DNA of 37,384 nt, taken from Clostridia bacterium. GTDB lineage: Bacteria; Bacillota; Clostridia; Oscillospirales; Acutalibacteraceae. The translations under genes were made by a program, and so were the position numbers. The stretch lies in contig JAFXCT010000098.1 in NCBI GenBank assembly GCA_017521365.1, positions 1 to 37,384 of the forward strand, written 5' to 3'. Each line of letters begins with the position of its first letter. Within the stretch, counting starts at the first letter, position 1. Below the pieces are notes generated by a model. It did no database searches. It saw only the letters and a list, made by a program, of their open reading frames with translations, and had not been told where the DNA came from. Positions 30,502 through 37,384 of the stretch are shown here, piece by piece.

Positions 30502-30530
30502 ATATTATCATTTTTTCAAGGAAAATGCAA
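30502..30530 (-). promoter_or_regulatory. Possible promoter of rpsT
   Basis: On the minus strand TTGCAT (30530-30525), 17-nt spacer, TAATAT (30507-30502). Both boxes deviate from consensus, so this is tentative. Confidence 0.4.
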
Positions 30531-30620
30531 GCAATTTTTAAAATTTAAGTGTAAAATTTTCGTTATTTTCCAATACTTAATATAGTAATTTATACAATAA
30601 GATGAAAGGAAAGTCAAGTT

Positions 30621-31487
30621 ATGAATTTAAGAACGGACCTTGCGCTTGAACAAAGGGAAATTTCAGCCCCCGAAGAGACTGACGGAATTGAGTGCGAAGA
30701 GGTAAAAAAGGGCGAGGCAAAAATTACAAGAATTGAAATAACAAACGAAAACGGCGAAAAGAAACTGAACAGAAAAAGAGGCACATATATAACCGTTGAG
30801 CTGCCGAATTTAAGCCGCTTTGCCGATTTCAGCCAAAGCGCAAAAACGATAGCCGACGAGCTTATTCCGCTGCTGCCGCAAGAAGGGCTTATACTCGTTG
30901 CAGGACTCGGCAACGACCAAATTACACCCGATGCGTTAGGTCCGGGCTGTGCATCGCTTATATTTTCGACACGGCACATCGGAAAGGAATTACAGAAAAG
31001 CATAGGCTTTGAGCACCTGCGCCCCGTTGCCAGAGTTATACCCGGTGTGCTCGGACAAAACGGACTTGAAACGGTGGAAATATTGGAGGGAATTATCCGC
31101 CGTGTCTCCCCTGCCGCACTTATTACGGTTGATGCACTTGCTTCACGCAGGCTGTCAAGACTCGGCTGCACGGTACAAATCTGCAACACGGGCATTTCGC
31201 CCGGCTCGGGTGTAGGCAACGCAAGGGCTGAAATAAGCCCCGAAACGGTAGGTGTGCCCGTAATATCAATCGGTGTGCCGACAGTGGTTGATGCGGTTAC
31301 GCTTGCGTGCGACCTTATAGGAGAAGCCGCAGGCGAAAGAATGGAAAAGGACGGCGAAAAAATGATGGTTACACCGAGGGAAATCGACCTGCTGATTGAG
31401 CACGCCTCAAAGCTCGTTGCCGCTTCGATAAACTCTGCATTACAGCCGCATATGGATATTGAGGAGCTTATGGCACTTGTTTCGTAA
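30621..31487 (+). CDS. gpr: GPR germination protease (spore protease)
   Basis: 288 residues. GPR degrades small acid-soluble spore proteins at germination to free the DNA and supply amino acids. Family signatures: NLRTDLALE at the very N-terminus, KRGTYITVELP, ILVAGLGNDQITPDALGP, AARVIPGVLGQNG-like VARVIPGVLGQNGLET, and VGVPVISIGVPTVVDA. It is shorter than the Bacillus zymogen (about 370): the protein begins directly at RTDLA with an in-frame TGA 18 nt upstream, so there is almost no propeptide. AAAGGAAAG precedes the ATG. No consensus sigma-A promoter is seen, as expected for forespore (sigma-G-type) expression, but I could not assign sigma-G boxes. Confidence 0.96.
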   Translation: MNLRTDLALEQREISAPEETDGIECEEVKKGEAKITRIEITNENGEKKLNRKRGTYITVELPNLSRFADFSQSAKTIADELIPLLPQEGLILVAGLGNDQITPDALGPGCASLIFSTRHIGKELQKSIGFEHLRPVARVIPGVLGQNGLETVEILEGIIRRVSPAALITVDALASRRLSRLGCTVQICNTGISPGSGVGNARAEISPETVGVPVISIGVPTVVDAVTLACDLIGEAAGERMEKDGEKMMVTPREIDLLIEHASKLVAASINSALQPHMDIEELMALVS

Positions 31488-31551
31488 TAAATAAAACGTA
31501 CTCCGCATATATTTTAACGAAAATTTTAAAATATTACGGAGGACTTGCCCC

Positions 31552-32676
31552 GTGAAAAAGCATTTCAGGTTTTCTTACGATACTGCGGCAATAATAACCG
31601 CTGTTGCCGTTATTGCAGGTATGATGGGCCTTTCCTCGCCCTCAGCCGCACACACGGCGTTCGCCCTTGCCGAAAAAGCAGTAAAAAGCGCCGAAAAAGT
31701 GTCCGCTACGCCGTTTTCGGCTATACTCGGTGATATTTCAGCCGCCGACACGTCAGAGGCGGAAAGGACGGTTTTTGCGGAGAATCCGCTAAGCCAGCTT
31801 ACCGAAACACCCGACGATATTTTACAGCTTATAAAATCCGCCGAAGATAACGCAAAGAACGATATAGAGGACGGCAAAATTGAGGAAAGAAAATACGGAG
31901 CAATAAGCACGAGCACGCTTATAGGCAACATTGCCGTGCGCAACAACACGGACACACAGCAGAACATCAACCTGCTCAAATACTATGAAGCCGACCCCGA
32001 AATCAAAATAACGGACAAGGCACAGCCGACCGTGCTGATTTTCCACACCCACACCACGGAGTGCTACGAGCTTTTGGACAGAAGCTGGTACGCACAGGAC
32101 TATATCACACGCAGTAATTCCTCCGACAGAAATATGGTGAGGGTCGGAATGGAGATAAAAGAGCAGCTTGAAAAGGCTGGTTACTCGGTAATACACGACA
32201 CCGAAATACACGACACCAAATATACGGGCGCTTACGCACATTCGAGAAAAAGCGTTGAAAAGTACCTTGAGCAATACCCGAGCATTCAGGTTGTGCTCGA
32301 CATTCACCGTGATGCTATAGAGCAAAGCGGCGGCGTGAGAATAAAGCCGACGGCAGAAATCCTCGGCAAAAAAGCAGCACAGCTTATGATAATAACGGGC
32401 TGTGAGGAAGGAAAAGTTACGGATTTCCCCGACTGGGAGCAAAACCTTACCTTTGCCTTGCGCCTGCAGAGCATTTGCGAAGAAAAATTCCCCGGTCTGA
32501 TGAGACCCGTATATTTCTGTCAGCGCAAATACAATATGGATTTATCGCCCAACAATCTGCTTGTTGAGGTGGGAAGCTGCGCAAACACGCTTGAAGAAGC
32601 GGCTTACGCAGGCAGGCTGCTCGGAAGCTCGCTTGCAACGCTTTTAGACAGGAGTATTGATGAAAAAACTGCTTAA
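31552..32676 (+). CDS. spoIIP: Stage II sporulation protein P (SpoIIP)
   Basis: 374 residues from GTG 31552 with GGAGG 9 nt before. An N-terminal membrane anchor (about 12-30) precedes a variable extracellular stretch and the SpoIIP amidase/endopeptidase domain from about 155: VLIFHTHTTECY with the zinc-binding His/Glu, VLDIHRDAIE, and the terminal LLVEVGSCANTLEEA. With SpoIID and SpoIIM it hydrolyses septal peptidoglycan during engulfment. It directly follows gpr, as in other spore formers. Its last codons overlap the next small gene. Confidence 0.95.
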   Translation: MKKHFRFSYDTAAIITAVAVIAGMMGLSSPSAAHTAFALAEKAVKSAEKVSATPFSAILGDISAADTSEAERTVFAENPLSQLTETPDDILQLIKSAEDNAKNDIEDGKIEERKYGAISTSTLIGNIAVRNNTDTQQNINLLKYYEADPEIKITDKAQPTVLIFHTHTTECYELLDRSWYAQDYITRSNSSDRNMVRVGMEIKEQLEKAGYSVIHDTEIHDTKYTGAYAHSRKSVEKYLEQYPSIQVVLDIHRDAIEQSGGVRIKPTAEILGKKAAQLMIITGCEEGKVTDFPDWEQNLTFALRLQSICEEKFPGLMRPVYFCQRKYNMDLSPNNLLVEVGSCANTLEEAAYAGRLLGSSLATLLDRSIDEKTA

Positions 32677-32872
32677 GTATTATTCGATTATATCTGCCCT
32701 GCTGATACTTCTTACGGCAGGCACAGCCGCCTTTATCACCGCAGGCGAAGAGAGTGCGGCAATGACAAAGGGCATACAAATAAAAAAGCACAAGCTCACC
32801 GCAGAAGCTTTCGGCGATGAGCTTGAAAAAATTGAAGACGTTATTTTTTCTTTTCTTCCCTTTCGTGAATAA
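32660..32872 (+). CDS. Small membrane-anchored protein coupled to spoIIP
   Basis: 70 residues from ATG 32660, with AGGAG 5 nt upstream inside the spoIIP gene; it overlaps spoIIP by 17 bp and so is probably translationally coupled. Residues 1-28 contain MKKLLKYY and one hydrophobic helix (IISALLILLTAGTAAFI); the rest is a charged soluble tail (IQIKKHKLTAEAF, EKIEDVIF). Its 3' end overlaps the convergent der gene by 32 bp, antisense. No family recognised. By position it may act in engulfment; this is a guess. The overlaps on both sides make a chance ORF possible, but the start signals favour a real gene. Confidence 0.55.
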   Translation: MKKLLKYYSIISALLILLTAGTAAFITAGEESAAMTKGIQIKKHKLTAEAFGDELEKIEDVIFSFLPFRE

Positions 32873-34169
32873 CGAACTTTGTGGGCGTACCCTCAAGGCC
32901 GAAAACCTCACGAATCTGGTTGTCGAGATATCTCTGATAGCTGTAATGGAACAAATCCTTACGGTTTACGAAGCAGACAAACGTCGGCGGACGGGTTGAA
33001 GCCTGGGTCATATAGTAAATCTTGAGTCTTCTGCCCTTATCCGTAGGCGGCTGTACCCTTGCGGTAGCATCTGCAAGGACTGCGTTGAGCTTACCCGTTG
33101 AAATACGCATAGCGTTCTGTGCATCAACAAAATTAATAAGCTCAAAAAGCCTGTCGATACGCTGACCCGTTTTTGCAGAAATGAAGATAATCGGAGCGTA
33201 GGACATAAACGAGAAATCGTTCATCAGCTTTTTACGGTAGGCGTCCATAGTCTTGCCGTCTTTTTCGACTATATCCCACTTATTGACCGCAATGATACAG
33301 GCTTTACCCATTTCGTGGGCTATGCCCGCAACCTTGGAATCCTGCTCGGTAAAGCCTTCCTTGGCATCAATCATAATAACGCAGACGGTTGCTCTTTCAA
33401 CAGCCATTCGTGCACGGATTACGCTGTACTTTTCAATAGCGTCGTCAACCTTGCTCTTGCGGCGAAGGCCAGCGGTATCAATCAGCACGTATTTGCCGTG
33501 CTCGTTTTCGATTACGGTATCCGTTGCGTCACGCGTTGTGCCTGCAATATCGGAAACAATGGCTCTTTCTTCACCCGAAACGCTGTTGACAAGTGAGGAT
33601 TTACCGACGTTGGGTTTACCGATTATAGCAACCTTAATCGTATCGTCGTCCTCTTCCTCCTCGGGCTCCTCGGGGCAGTAGGAAAGGATTTCATCGAGCA
33701 AATCACCCGTGCCGTGGCCGTGAACCGAAGAAACGGCAATCGGGTCGCCGAGGCCGAGATTATAAAACTCGTAGAATTCAAGCGGAGGCTCACCTATTGA
33801 GTCGCACTTATTGACGGCGAGAACAATGGGCTTGCCGCTTTTCTGAAGCATTGCGGCAACCTCCTGGTCGGCGGCAACAACACCCGTACGCACGTCGCAG
33901 ACCAACACGATAACATCTGCGCTGTCAATGGCAAGCTGAGCCTGACGGCGCATCTGCGAGAGGATTATATCGTCCGAATACGGCTCTATACCGCCCGTAT
34001 CGACAAGAATCATATTTCTGTTGAGCCATTCGCACTCGCCGTAAATTCTGTCACGGGTGACACCGGGGGTATCATCCACAATAGACAGCCTTTTACCGCA
34101 GAGCTTATTGAACAGCGTTGATTTGCCGACGTTGGGTCTGCCGACAACGGCAACTATCGGTTTTGCCAT
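32841..34169 (-). CDS. der: Ribosome assembly GTPase Der (EngA)
   Basis: 442 residues from ATG 34169; an in-frame start at 34208 is rejected because homologues begin near AKPIVAVVGRPNVGKS. Two tandem GTPase domains: GRPNVGKSTLFN with DTPGVTRD and VNKCD, then GKPNVGKSSLVN with IAGTTRD, DTAGLRRK and VNKWD. A C-terminal KH-like domain binds the ribosome. Der is essential for 50S maturation. The gene starts 1 nt after the stop of the DUF512 gene, a pairing common in Clostridia. GGAAGG lies about 10 nt before the start. Confidence 0.97.
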   Translation of the reverse strand: MAKPIVAVVGRPNVGKSTLFNKLCGKRLSIVDDTPGVTRDRIYGECEWLNRNMILVDTGGIEPYSDDIILSQMRRQAQLAIDSADVIVLVCDVRTGVVAADQEVAAMLQKSGKPIVLAVNKCDSIGEPPLEFYEFYNLGLGDPIAVSSVHGHGTGDLLDEILSYCPEEPEEEEDDDTIKVAIIGKPNVGKSSLVNSVSGEERAIVSDIAGTTRDATDTVIENEHGKYVLIDTAGLRRKSKVDDAIEKYSVIRARMAVERATVCVIMIDAKEGFTEQDSKVAGIAHEMGKACIIAVNKWDIVEKDGKTMDAYRKKLMNDFSFMSYAPIIFISAKTGQRIDRLFELINFVDAQNAMRISTGKLNAVLADATARVQPPTDKGRRLKIYYMTQASTRPPTFVCFVNRKDLFHYSYQRYLDNQIREVFGLEGTPTKFVIHEREEKKK

Positions 34170-34170
34170 A

Positions 34171-35478
34171 TCAATCACACCTTCCCAAAAATTTATCAAG
34201 CAGCTCATAGCCGTCCGCCTTGCAGGAGGTAACAGGTACTCCCAGAGCTTGGCTTAACTGAGCCACGGTCATATCGTCGAGAAAAACATCTTCGCCGTCA
34301 CGCAAGGAATTGTCGGGAATGATAAGCTCACTGCCCAACGCCTTGTCCTTTAACTGCTCAAGAATATCCTGACCGGTCAGAAGACCCGAAACTGTAACGC
34401 TTTCGCCGAAGAAAGTATTTTTCACTTCATATACGTTTATTTTTACATTATACCTTATTTCAAGGGAATTTGCCAGCTCTTTTATCAAAGGATATGCAGC
34501 CGCACCGGTAACGGCTGAAATTTCCCTGCCCTTTTCGGGTGTATAGTCGTTCATTTCAAGCGCAGAGGTAAATTCCTCTTTAAGCAGGCGCCACATACCG
34601 ACACCGTTTTCAAGCTGCGGATAATCGCCGTAATAATCGGCTGAGGGTATATCCCTTTGGGCGGCAAGATAAAACTCATCCGCCGCATAGGCTATGGTTT
34701 CGTTGTTGTAATATTTAAAATGAATATTGAAATCGTCCACCGTATCAATTACCCTTGATGCGGTTTCTTTGTTATAAGCATCAAGATGCGGCAGACCGTC
34801 ACGGTGCTTTGTAAGACCTACGGGCACGCAGGCTATACTCTGCACGGCAGGATAGAGCTTGCCGAGCTCGCTGAGCGAATATTCAAGCTCCTTGCCGTCG
34901 TTTATACCGGGACACAGCACAAGCTGAGTGTTAAGCTTTATTCCTGCCTCGGCAAGGCGGTTGAGGTAACGCAGAGATGTACCCGAATTGGGGTTTTTCA
35001 TCATTTCAACACGGAGCGCAGGATTCATCGTGTGCACCGAAACGTTGACAGGGCTTATGTGCATTTCAATAATGCGGTCAATGTCCTTATCGGTAAGGTT
35101 TGTCAGCGTGACATAATTGCCGAAAAGAAAGGAAAGACGGGAATCATCATCCTTGAAATAGAGGCTTTCACGCATTCCCTTTGGCATCTGGTCGATAAAG
35201 CAAAAAATGCACTTGTTTTTGCAGGAGTGGTGCTTGTCCATAAGGTAAGTTTCAAAGCACAGCCCCAAATCGTCGTACTCGCCTTTTTTGACCTTAACGG
35301 TGCGGCGTTTACCCTTTTCTGTTTCGATTTCGAGCTTTAATTTGCAGGCACTCGTGTAAAAGCGGTAATCAAGCACATCGTTGATTTCGTGGGAATTTAC
35401 GGCAACCAATGTATCACCTGCGGATATTTTTTTGTTGAGAATTGAATCGTGCTCCACGCCTGAAATTTTAACCGACAT
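34171..35478 (-). CDS. DUF512 family radical-SAM-type protein with N-terminal PDZ-like domain
   Basis: 435 residues from ATG 35478, with AGGTGA upstream. An N-terminal PDZ-like domain (about 1-60, ISAGDTLVAVNSHEI) precedes a radical SAM-like core with the CxxxCxxC cluster CKNKCIFCFID near residue 88, then the DUF512 C-terminal part (ETIAYAADEFYLAA). The family is widespread in anaerobic Firmicutes; the reaction is unknown. It is immediately upstream of der, suggesting a link with translation or ribosome biogenesis. Confidence 0.93.
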   Translation of the reverse strand: MSVKISGVEHDSILNKKISAGDTLVAVNSHEINDVLDYRFYTSACKLKLEIETEKGKRRTVKVKKGEYDDLGLCFETYLMDKHHSCKNKCIFCFIDQMPKGMRESLYFKDDDSRLSFLFGNYVTLTNLTDKDIDRIIEMHISPVNVSVHTMNPALRVEMMKNPNSGTSLRYLNRLAEAGIKLNTQLVLCPGINDGKELEYSLSELGKLYPAVQSIACVPVGLTKHRDGLPHLDAYNKETASRVIDTVDDFNIHFKYYNNETIAYAADEFYLAAQRDIPSADYYGDYPQLENGVGMWRLLKEEFTSALEMNDYTPEKGREISAVTGAAAYPLIKELANSLEIRYNVKINVYEVKNTFFGESVTVSGLLTGQDILEQLKDKALGSELIIPDNSLRDGEDVFLDDMTVAQLSQALGVPVTSCKADGYELLDKFLGRCD

Positions 35479-35517
35479 ACACGTCACCTGCCTTTATTTT
35501 TTTGTTATAAATAATGC

Positions 35518-36093
35518 TTACATATAATCTTCAAACAGAGCTATATACTCTTCGTGCCTCGGTTCTGCATTATCCTGTAGCCATTCGTAAACAGCATTGA
35601 GCATATGTTCTTCATCGTAAACATCTCTGTCACGGAATATCCTACCGTACATTCTGCTGATATCGTCGTAACAATCGACTCCACGCAGAAAATGCTTTAA
35701 ATTGGCAACAAACACCTTCAAGGTATGGTCGTAAAGATTATTGAGAGCTGAGAGCTGTTGCTTCGATACCGTATCGCAATGCGGATTTGCGGTACAAGCC
35801 ACATCGACCATCATAAACGGGTTGTCCGTATTCATAGCCAAAGACACAACATACTTGTCCGGTGCAAGACTGGGTGCAAAATCATAAAAAATCACGTCGA
35901 ATTTTTTCGATAATATTTTGGGAATTTGAGTTGCAAACCAACCGTTATCGACACCCGAAACATCAATATCTATATCAATATCGGAATATTCGTCGTATGA
36001 GTCGGTGCTTACACTGCCGTACAAGCCGCACGATTTTACTTCGGGTAAATTATGCAAAAAAGAGCAAACTTCTTGAGCAAATGCTTTAATCAT
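35518..36093 (-). CDS. Nucleotidyltransferase-domain protein
   Basis: 191 residues from ATG 36093, chosen because AGGGTG lies 7 nt upstream; a GTG at 36114 overlapping the HAD stop is also in frame. The motif GSVSTDSYDEYSDIDIDI is the GSx(n)DxD signature of the DNA-polymerase-beta-like nucleotidyltransferase fold, with a third carboxylate likely in FMMVDVA. The C-terminal half is helical (YDHTLKVFVANLKHFL, MLNAVYEWLQ), as in aminoglycoside adenylyltransferase/kanamycin-type or MNT proteins. Substrate unknown; no HEPN partner is adjacent, so a toxin-antitoxin role is not supported. It lies between the HAD gene and DUF512 in one minus-strand series. Confidence 0.8.
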   Translation of the reverse strand: MIKAFAQEVCSFLHNLPEVKSCGLYGSVSTDSYDEYSDIDIDIDVSGVDNGWFATQIPKILSKKFDVIFYDFAPSLAPDKYVVSLAMNTDNPFMMVDVACTANPHCDTVSKQQLSALNNLYDHTLKVFVANLKHFLRGVDCYDDISRMYGRIFRDRDVYDEEHMLNAVYEWLQDNAEPRHEEYIALFEDYM

Positions 36094-36110
36094 TATATTG
36101 CACCCTGCTT

Positions 36111-36788
36111 TCACATAATTGAAATTATATCGGTTAAGTTATCAAAGCAATAATCCGCATTTTTGTCGAAGCCTTTATGGACCAAAACTGTTGTCATACC
36201 GGCTGCTTTGCCGCCGAGGACATCAGCTGTCGGATTATCGCCTATCATAACGAAGTTTTCGTTTTTATAAAAGGATTTTGCAATATCGAATATTTCTTTT
36301 CTCGGCTTTTCGTAGCCGACTAAACCCGAAACAACGAGCCTGTCAAAATATTTTGTGATGCCGAGAAAATCGGTTATCACTTCAAGCTCAGGATAATTAT
36401 TGGATAGAATTATATTTGTGTGTCCCTTTTCATTTGCTGCCTTTAACACGGCAGCCGCATCGGCAAACAAGGTATAGTTTTCGGGCAGCAGTATATGTGC
36501 CCTCACCCTTTCGCTTGCCAAGCGTGCCTCGCTTTCGCTGATACCGAGCGAAATAAAGCTGTTATAAAAGTGGGTATTCATAAGCTCCCACCATTTTTCG
36601 CCGACAAAGGCGGTAAAATCCCTTTCGGGTGTGTGCCAGGTAAAGCCCGTTTGGTTACAGCGGCGAATATCCTGAAACGTTACCGTGTGGTTTTCAACGG
36701 TTTCGTTTAGAGCACGGAAAACGCTGTTGCTCCAGAGGTGGTCGGAATAAGCCAGGGTACCGTCAAAATCCCAACAAAAAACGCTCAC
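36111..36788 (-). CDS. HAD-superfamily hydrolase
   Basis: 225 residues from a GTG start, with AGAGGTG about 6 nt upstream. HAD motifs: I WDFDGTLAYSD (nucleophile D8 region), II ILSNNYPE, III YEKPRKEIF with its Lys, IV GDNPTADVLGG. A helical cap lies between motifs I and II (about 15-90), as in subclass I phosphatases such as phosphoglycolate phosphatase. Likely a small-molecule phosphatase; substrate not assignable. It is the first gene of the apparent series with the nucleotidyltransferase, DUF512 and der. Confidence 0.9.
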   Translation of the reverse strand: MSVFCWDFDGTLAYSDHLWSNSVFRALNETVENHTVTFQDIRRCNQTGFTWHTPERDFTAFVGEKWWELMNTHFYNSFISLGISESEARLASERVRAHILLPENYTLFADAAAVLKAANEKGHTNIILSNNYPELEVITDFLGITKYFDRLVVSGLVGYEKPRKEIFDIAKSFYKNENFVMIGDNPTADVLGGKAAGMTTVLVHKGFDKNADYCFDNLTDIISIM

Positions 36789-36833
36789 CGTAACACCTCT
36801 TTTGTTTTATAGCTTTTTAAAAATAAATAATAA

Positions 36834-36939
36834 CTTTTGCGTGGTTATTTTTGTGTATTTCAAGGCGTAAAGGCGAAGGAATACAAAGGTATTTCGAGCC
36901 TGAAGCAACGCAGAAATACGCAAAAAGAGCCCGCAAAAG
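36834..36939. repeat. 106-bp palindromic MITE-like element
   Basis: The ends are imperfect inverted repeats: the left starts CTTTTGCGTGG and continues TTTTTGTGTATTTC; the right, complemented, reads CTTTTGCGGG then TTTTTGCGTATTTC. The centre folds as well, with GGAATAC (36879-36885) against GTATTTC (36890-36896). There is no coding capacity. It sits between the rpmF terminator and the HAD gene. This is the form of a miniature, non-autonomous interspersed repeat; copy number elsewhere cannot be judged from one window. Confidence 0.6.
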
Positions 36940-36942
36940 CAA

Positions 36943-36977
36943 AAGGCAGGGAGGATACAAAATCACCTCTCTGCCTT
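36943..36977 (-). terminator. Intrinsic terminator of rpmF
   Basis: 12-bp stem AAGGCAGGGAGG (36943-36954) / CCTCTCTGCCTT (36966-36977) with one G-U pair and an 11-nt loop. On the minus strand it is followed by TTGCTTTTG. It lies 12 bp beyond the rpmF stop. Confidence 0.75.
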
Positions 36978-36989
36978 AAAGCCTAAAGC

Positions 36990-37172
36990 TTATGCCTCTG
37001 TTTCAACTACCTGTCTGCCATTGTAGTAACCACAATTAGCACACAGTCTGTGCGGTCTCTTGTATTCGCCGCACTTGGGGCACTTGACCAGCTCAGGTGC
37101 ATTAAGCTTCCATACGCTGCTGCGTCTCTTGTCTCTTCTTGCCTTAGAGACTCTTCTCTTCGGAACTGCCAT
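36990..37172 (-). CDS. rpmF: 50S ribosomal protein L32
   Basis: 60 residues, typical length. Begins [17 protein letters not shown], as in all bacterial L32, and carries the four-cysteine zinc ribbon CPKCGEY...CANCGYY (zinc-binding form). AAGGAGG precedes the ATG. It lies 29 bp after the yceD stop; the yceD-rpmF pair is conserved in many bacteria. Confidence 0.97.
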   Translation of the reverse strand: MAVPKRRVSKARRDKRRSSVWKLNAPELVKCPKCGEYKRPHRLCANCGYYNGRQVVETEA

Positions 37173-37201
37173 TTCGCAAACCTCCTTGCTGCGTGTAACT
37201 T

Positions 37202-37384
37202 CTACTCATCGTTATTATCCAACAGCTGCTTTAAAACCGCAAGACGGGGGTCAAGCGGAGCAGAACAGCTGCATGAGTCGTGATTAAGGTTTTTGCCGCA
37301 ATACTGACAAACACCCTTGCAATCTTCCTTGCACAGATGCCTTGTCGGCAAGCCGAGCAAAATATCCTCCGTCACCAGCTCGTC
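37202..37384 (-). CDS. yceD: YceD/DUF177 family protein, C-terminal 60 residues only
   Basis: The frame enters from the right edge and ends at TAG 37204-37202, so only the C-terminus is seen. It contains [19 protein letters not shown] and [11 protein letters not shown], the conserved cysteine-rich end and DPR motif of the YceD (DUF177) family. YceD affects 23S rRNA levels in E. coli and is nearly always upstream of rpmF, as here. The start and promoter are outside the window. Confidence 0.93.
   Translation of the reverse strand, partial: DELVTEDILLGLPTRHLCKEDCKGVCQYCGKNLNHDSCSCSAPLDPRLAVLKQLLDNNDE

Noticed and set aside
35518..36788. Nucleotidyltransferase plus HAD gene as a toxin-antitoxin (MNT/HEPN-type) module
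   Set aside because: The partner is a HAD phosphatase, with no HEPN motif (RxxxxxH) seen in either protein, and both lie in a series with housekeeping genes.

Overview
The window looks like chromosome from a spore-forming, gut-type member of the Clostridia (Oscillospiraceae/Ruminococcaceae-like). Reasons: two sporulation genes (gpr, spoIIP) in their usual linkage with rpsT, a DUF512-der pair, a yceD-rpmF pair, Gram-positive lipoprotein signals, strong AAGGAGG ribosome sites, TTGACA/TATAAT promoters, and short palindromic repeats of the kind scattered through these genomes. I see no phage, transposase, CRISPR array or rRNA. This is chromosome with accessory surface and carbohydrate genes.

Left part (1-14055, mostly minus strand). 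A very large secreted repeat protein runs off the left edge. It is followed by a cluster of four hairpin units, a TetR regulator with a probable self-operator, tRNA-Ala(GGC), uppP, and a group of three metallophosphoesterases: one cytoplasmic and, divergent from it, one secreted and one apparently tail-anchored. Three paralogous lipoproteins with low-complexity TEAASE linkers follow, then a DUF554 membrane protein.

Middle (14168-29730, mostly plus strand). This part holds an Amidase_6-type protein, a YkgJ-type cysteine cluster protein, a helical-barrel protein next to a GH38 alpha-mannosidase, bifunctional nnr, a small lipoprotein and a mazF with no mazE. Next come glycogen phosphorylase (glgP), mgtE, a GH13 alpha-glucan hydrolase and a secreted PHP-domain protein. 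GlgP and the GH13 enzyme would together degrade alpha-glucan. The mgtE leader is the most unusual regulatory region: it carries an unlisted 37-codon cysteine-rich ORF, and an intrinsic terminator that ends at the mgtE start codon.

Right part (29841-37384). A 55-residue membrane peptide and rpsT lie on the minus strand, and gpr, spoIIP and a small membrane protein on the plus strand. The minus-strand series HAD hydrolase, nucleotidyltransferase, DUF512 protein, der follows. A 106-bp palindromic element, rpmF and the 3' end of yceD close the window.

Best candidates for something new: the mgtE leader ORF/attenuator, the orphan mazF with a structured leader in place of its antitoxin, the frameshifted lysine/alanine tail of GlgP, and the tandem lipoprotein family. 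All RNA folds were done by hand and all family calls come from reading motifs; no search was run.
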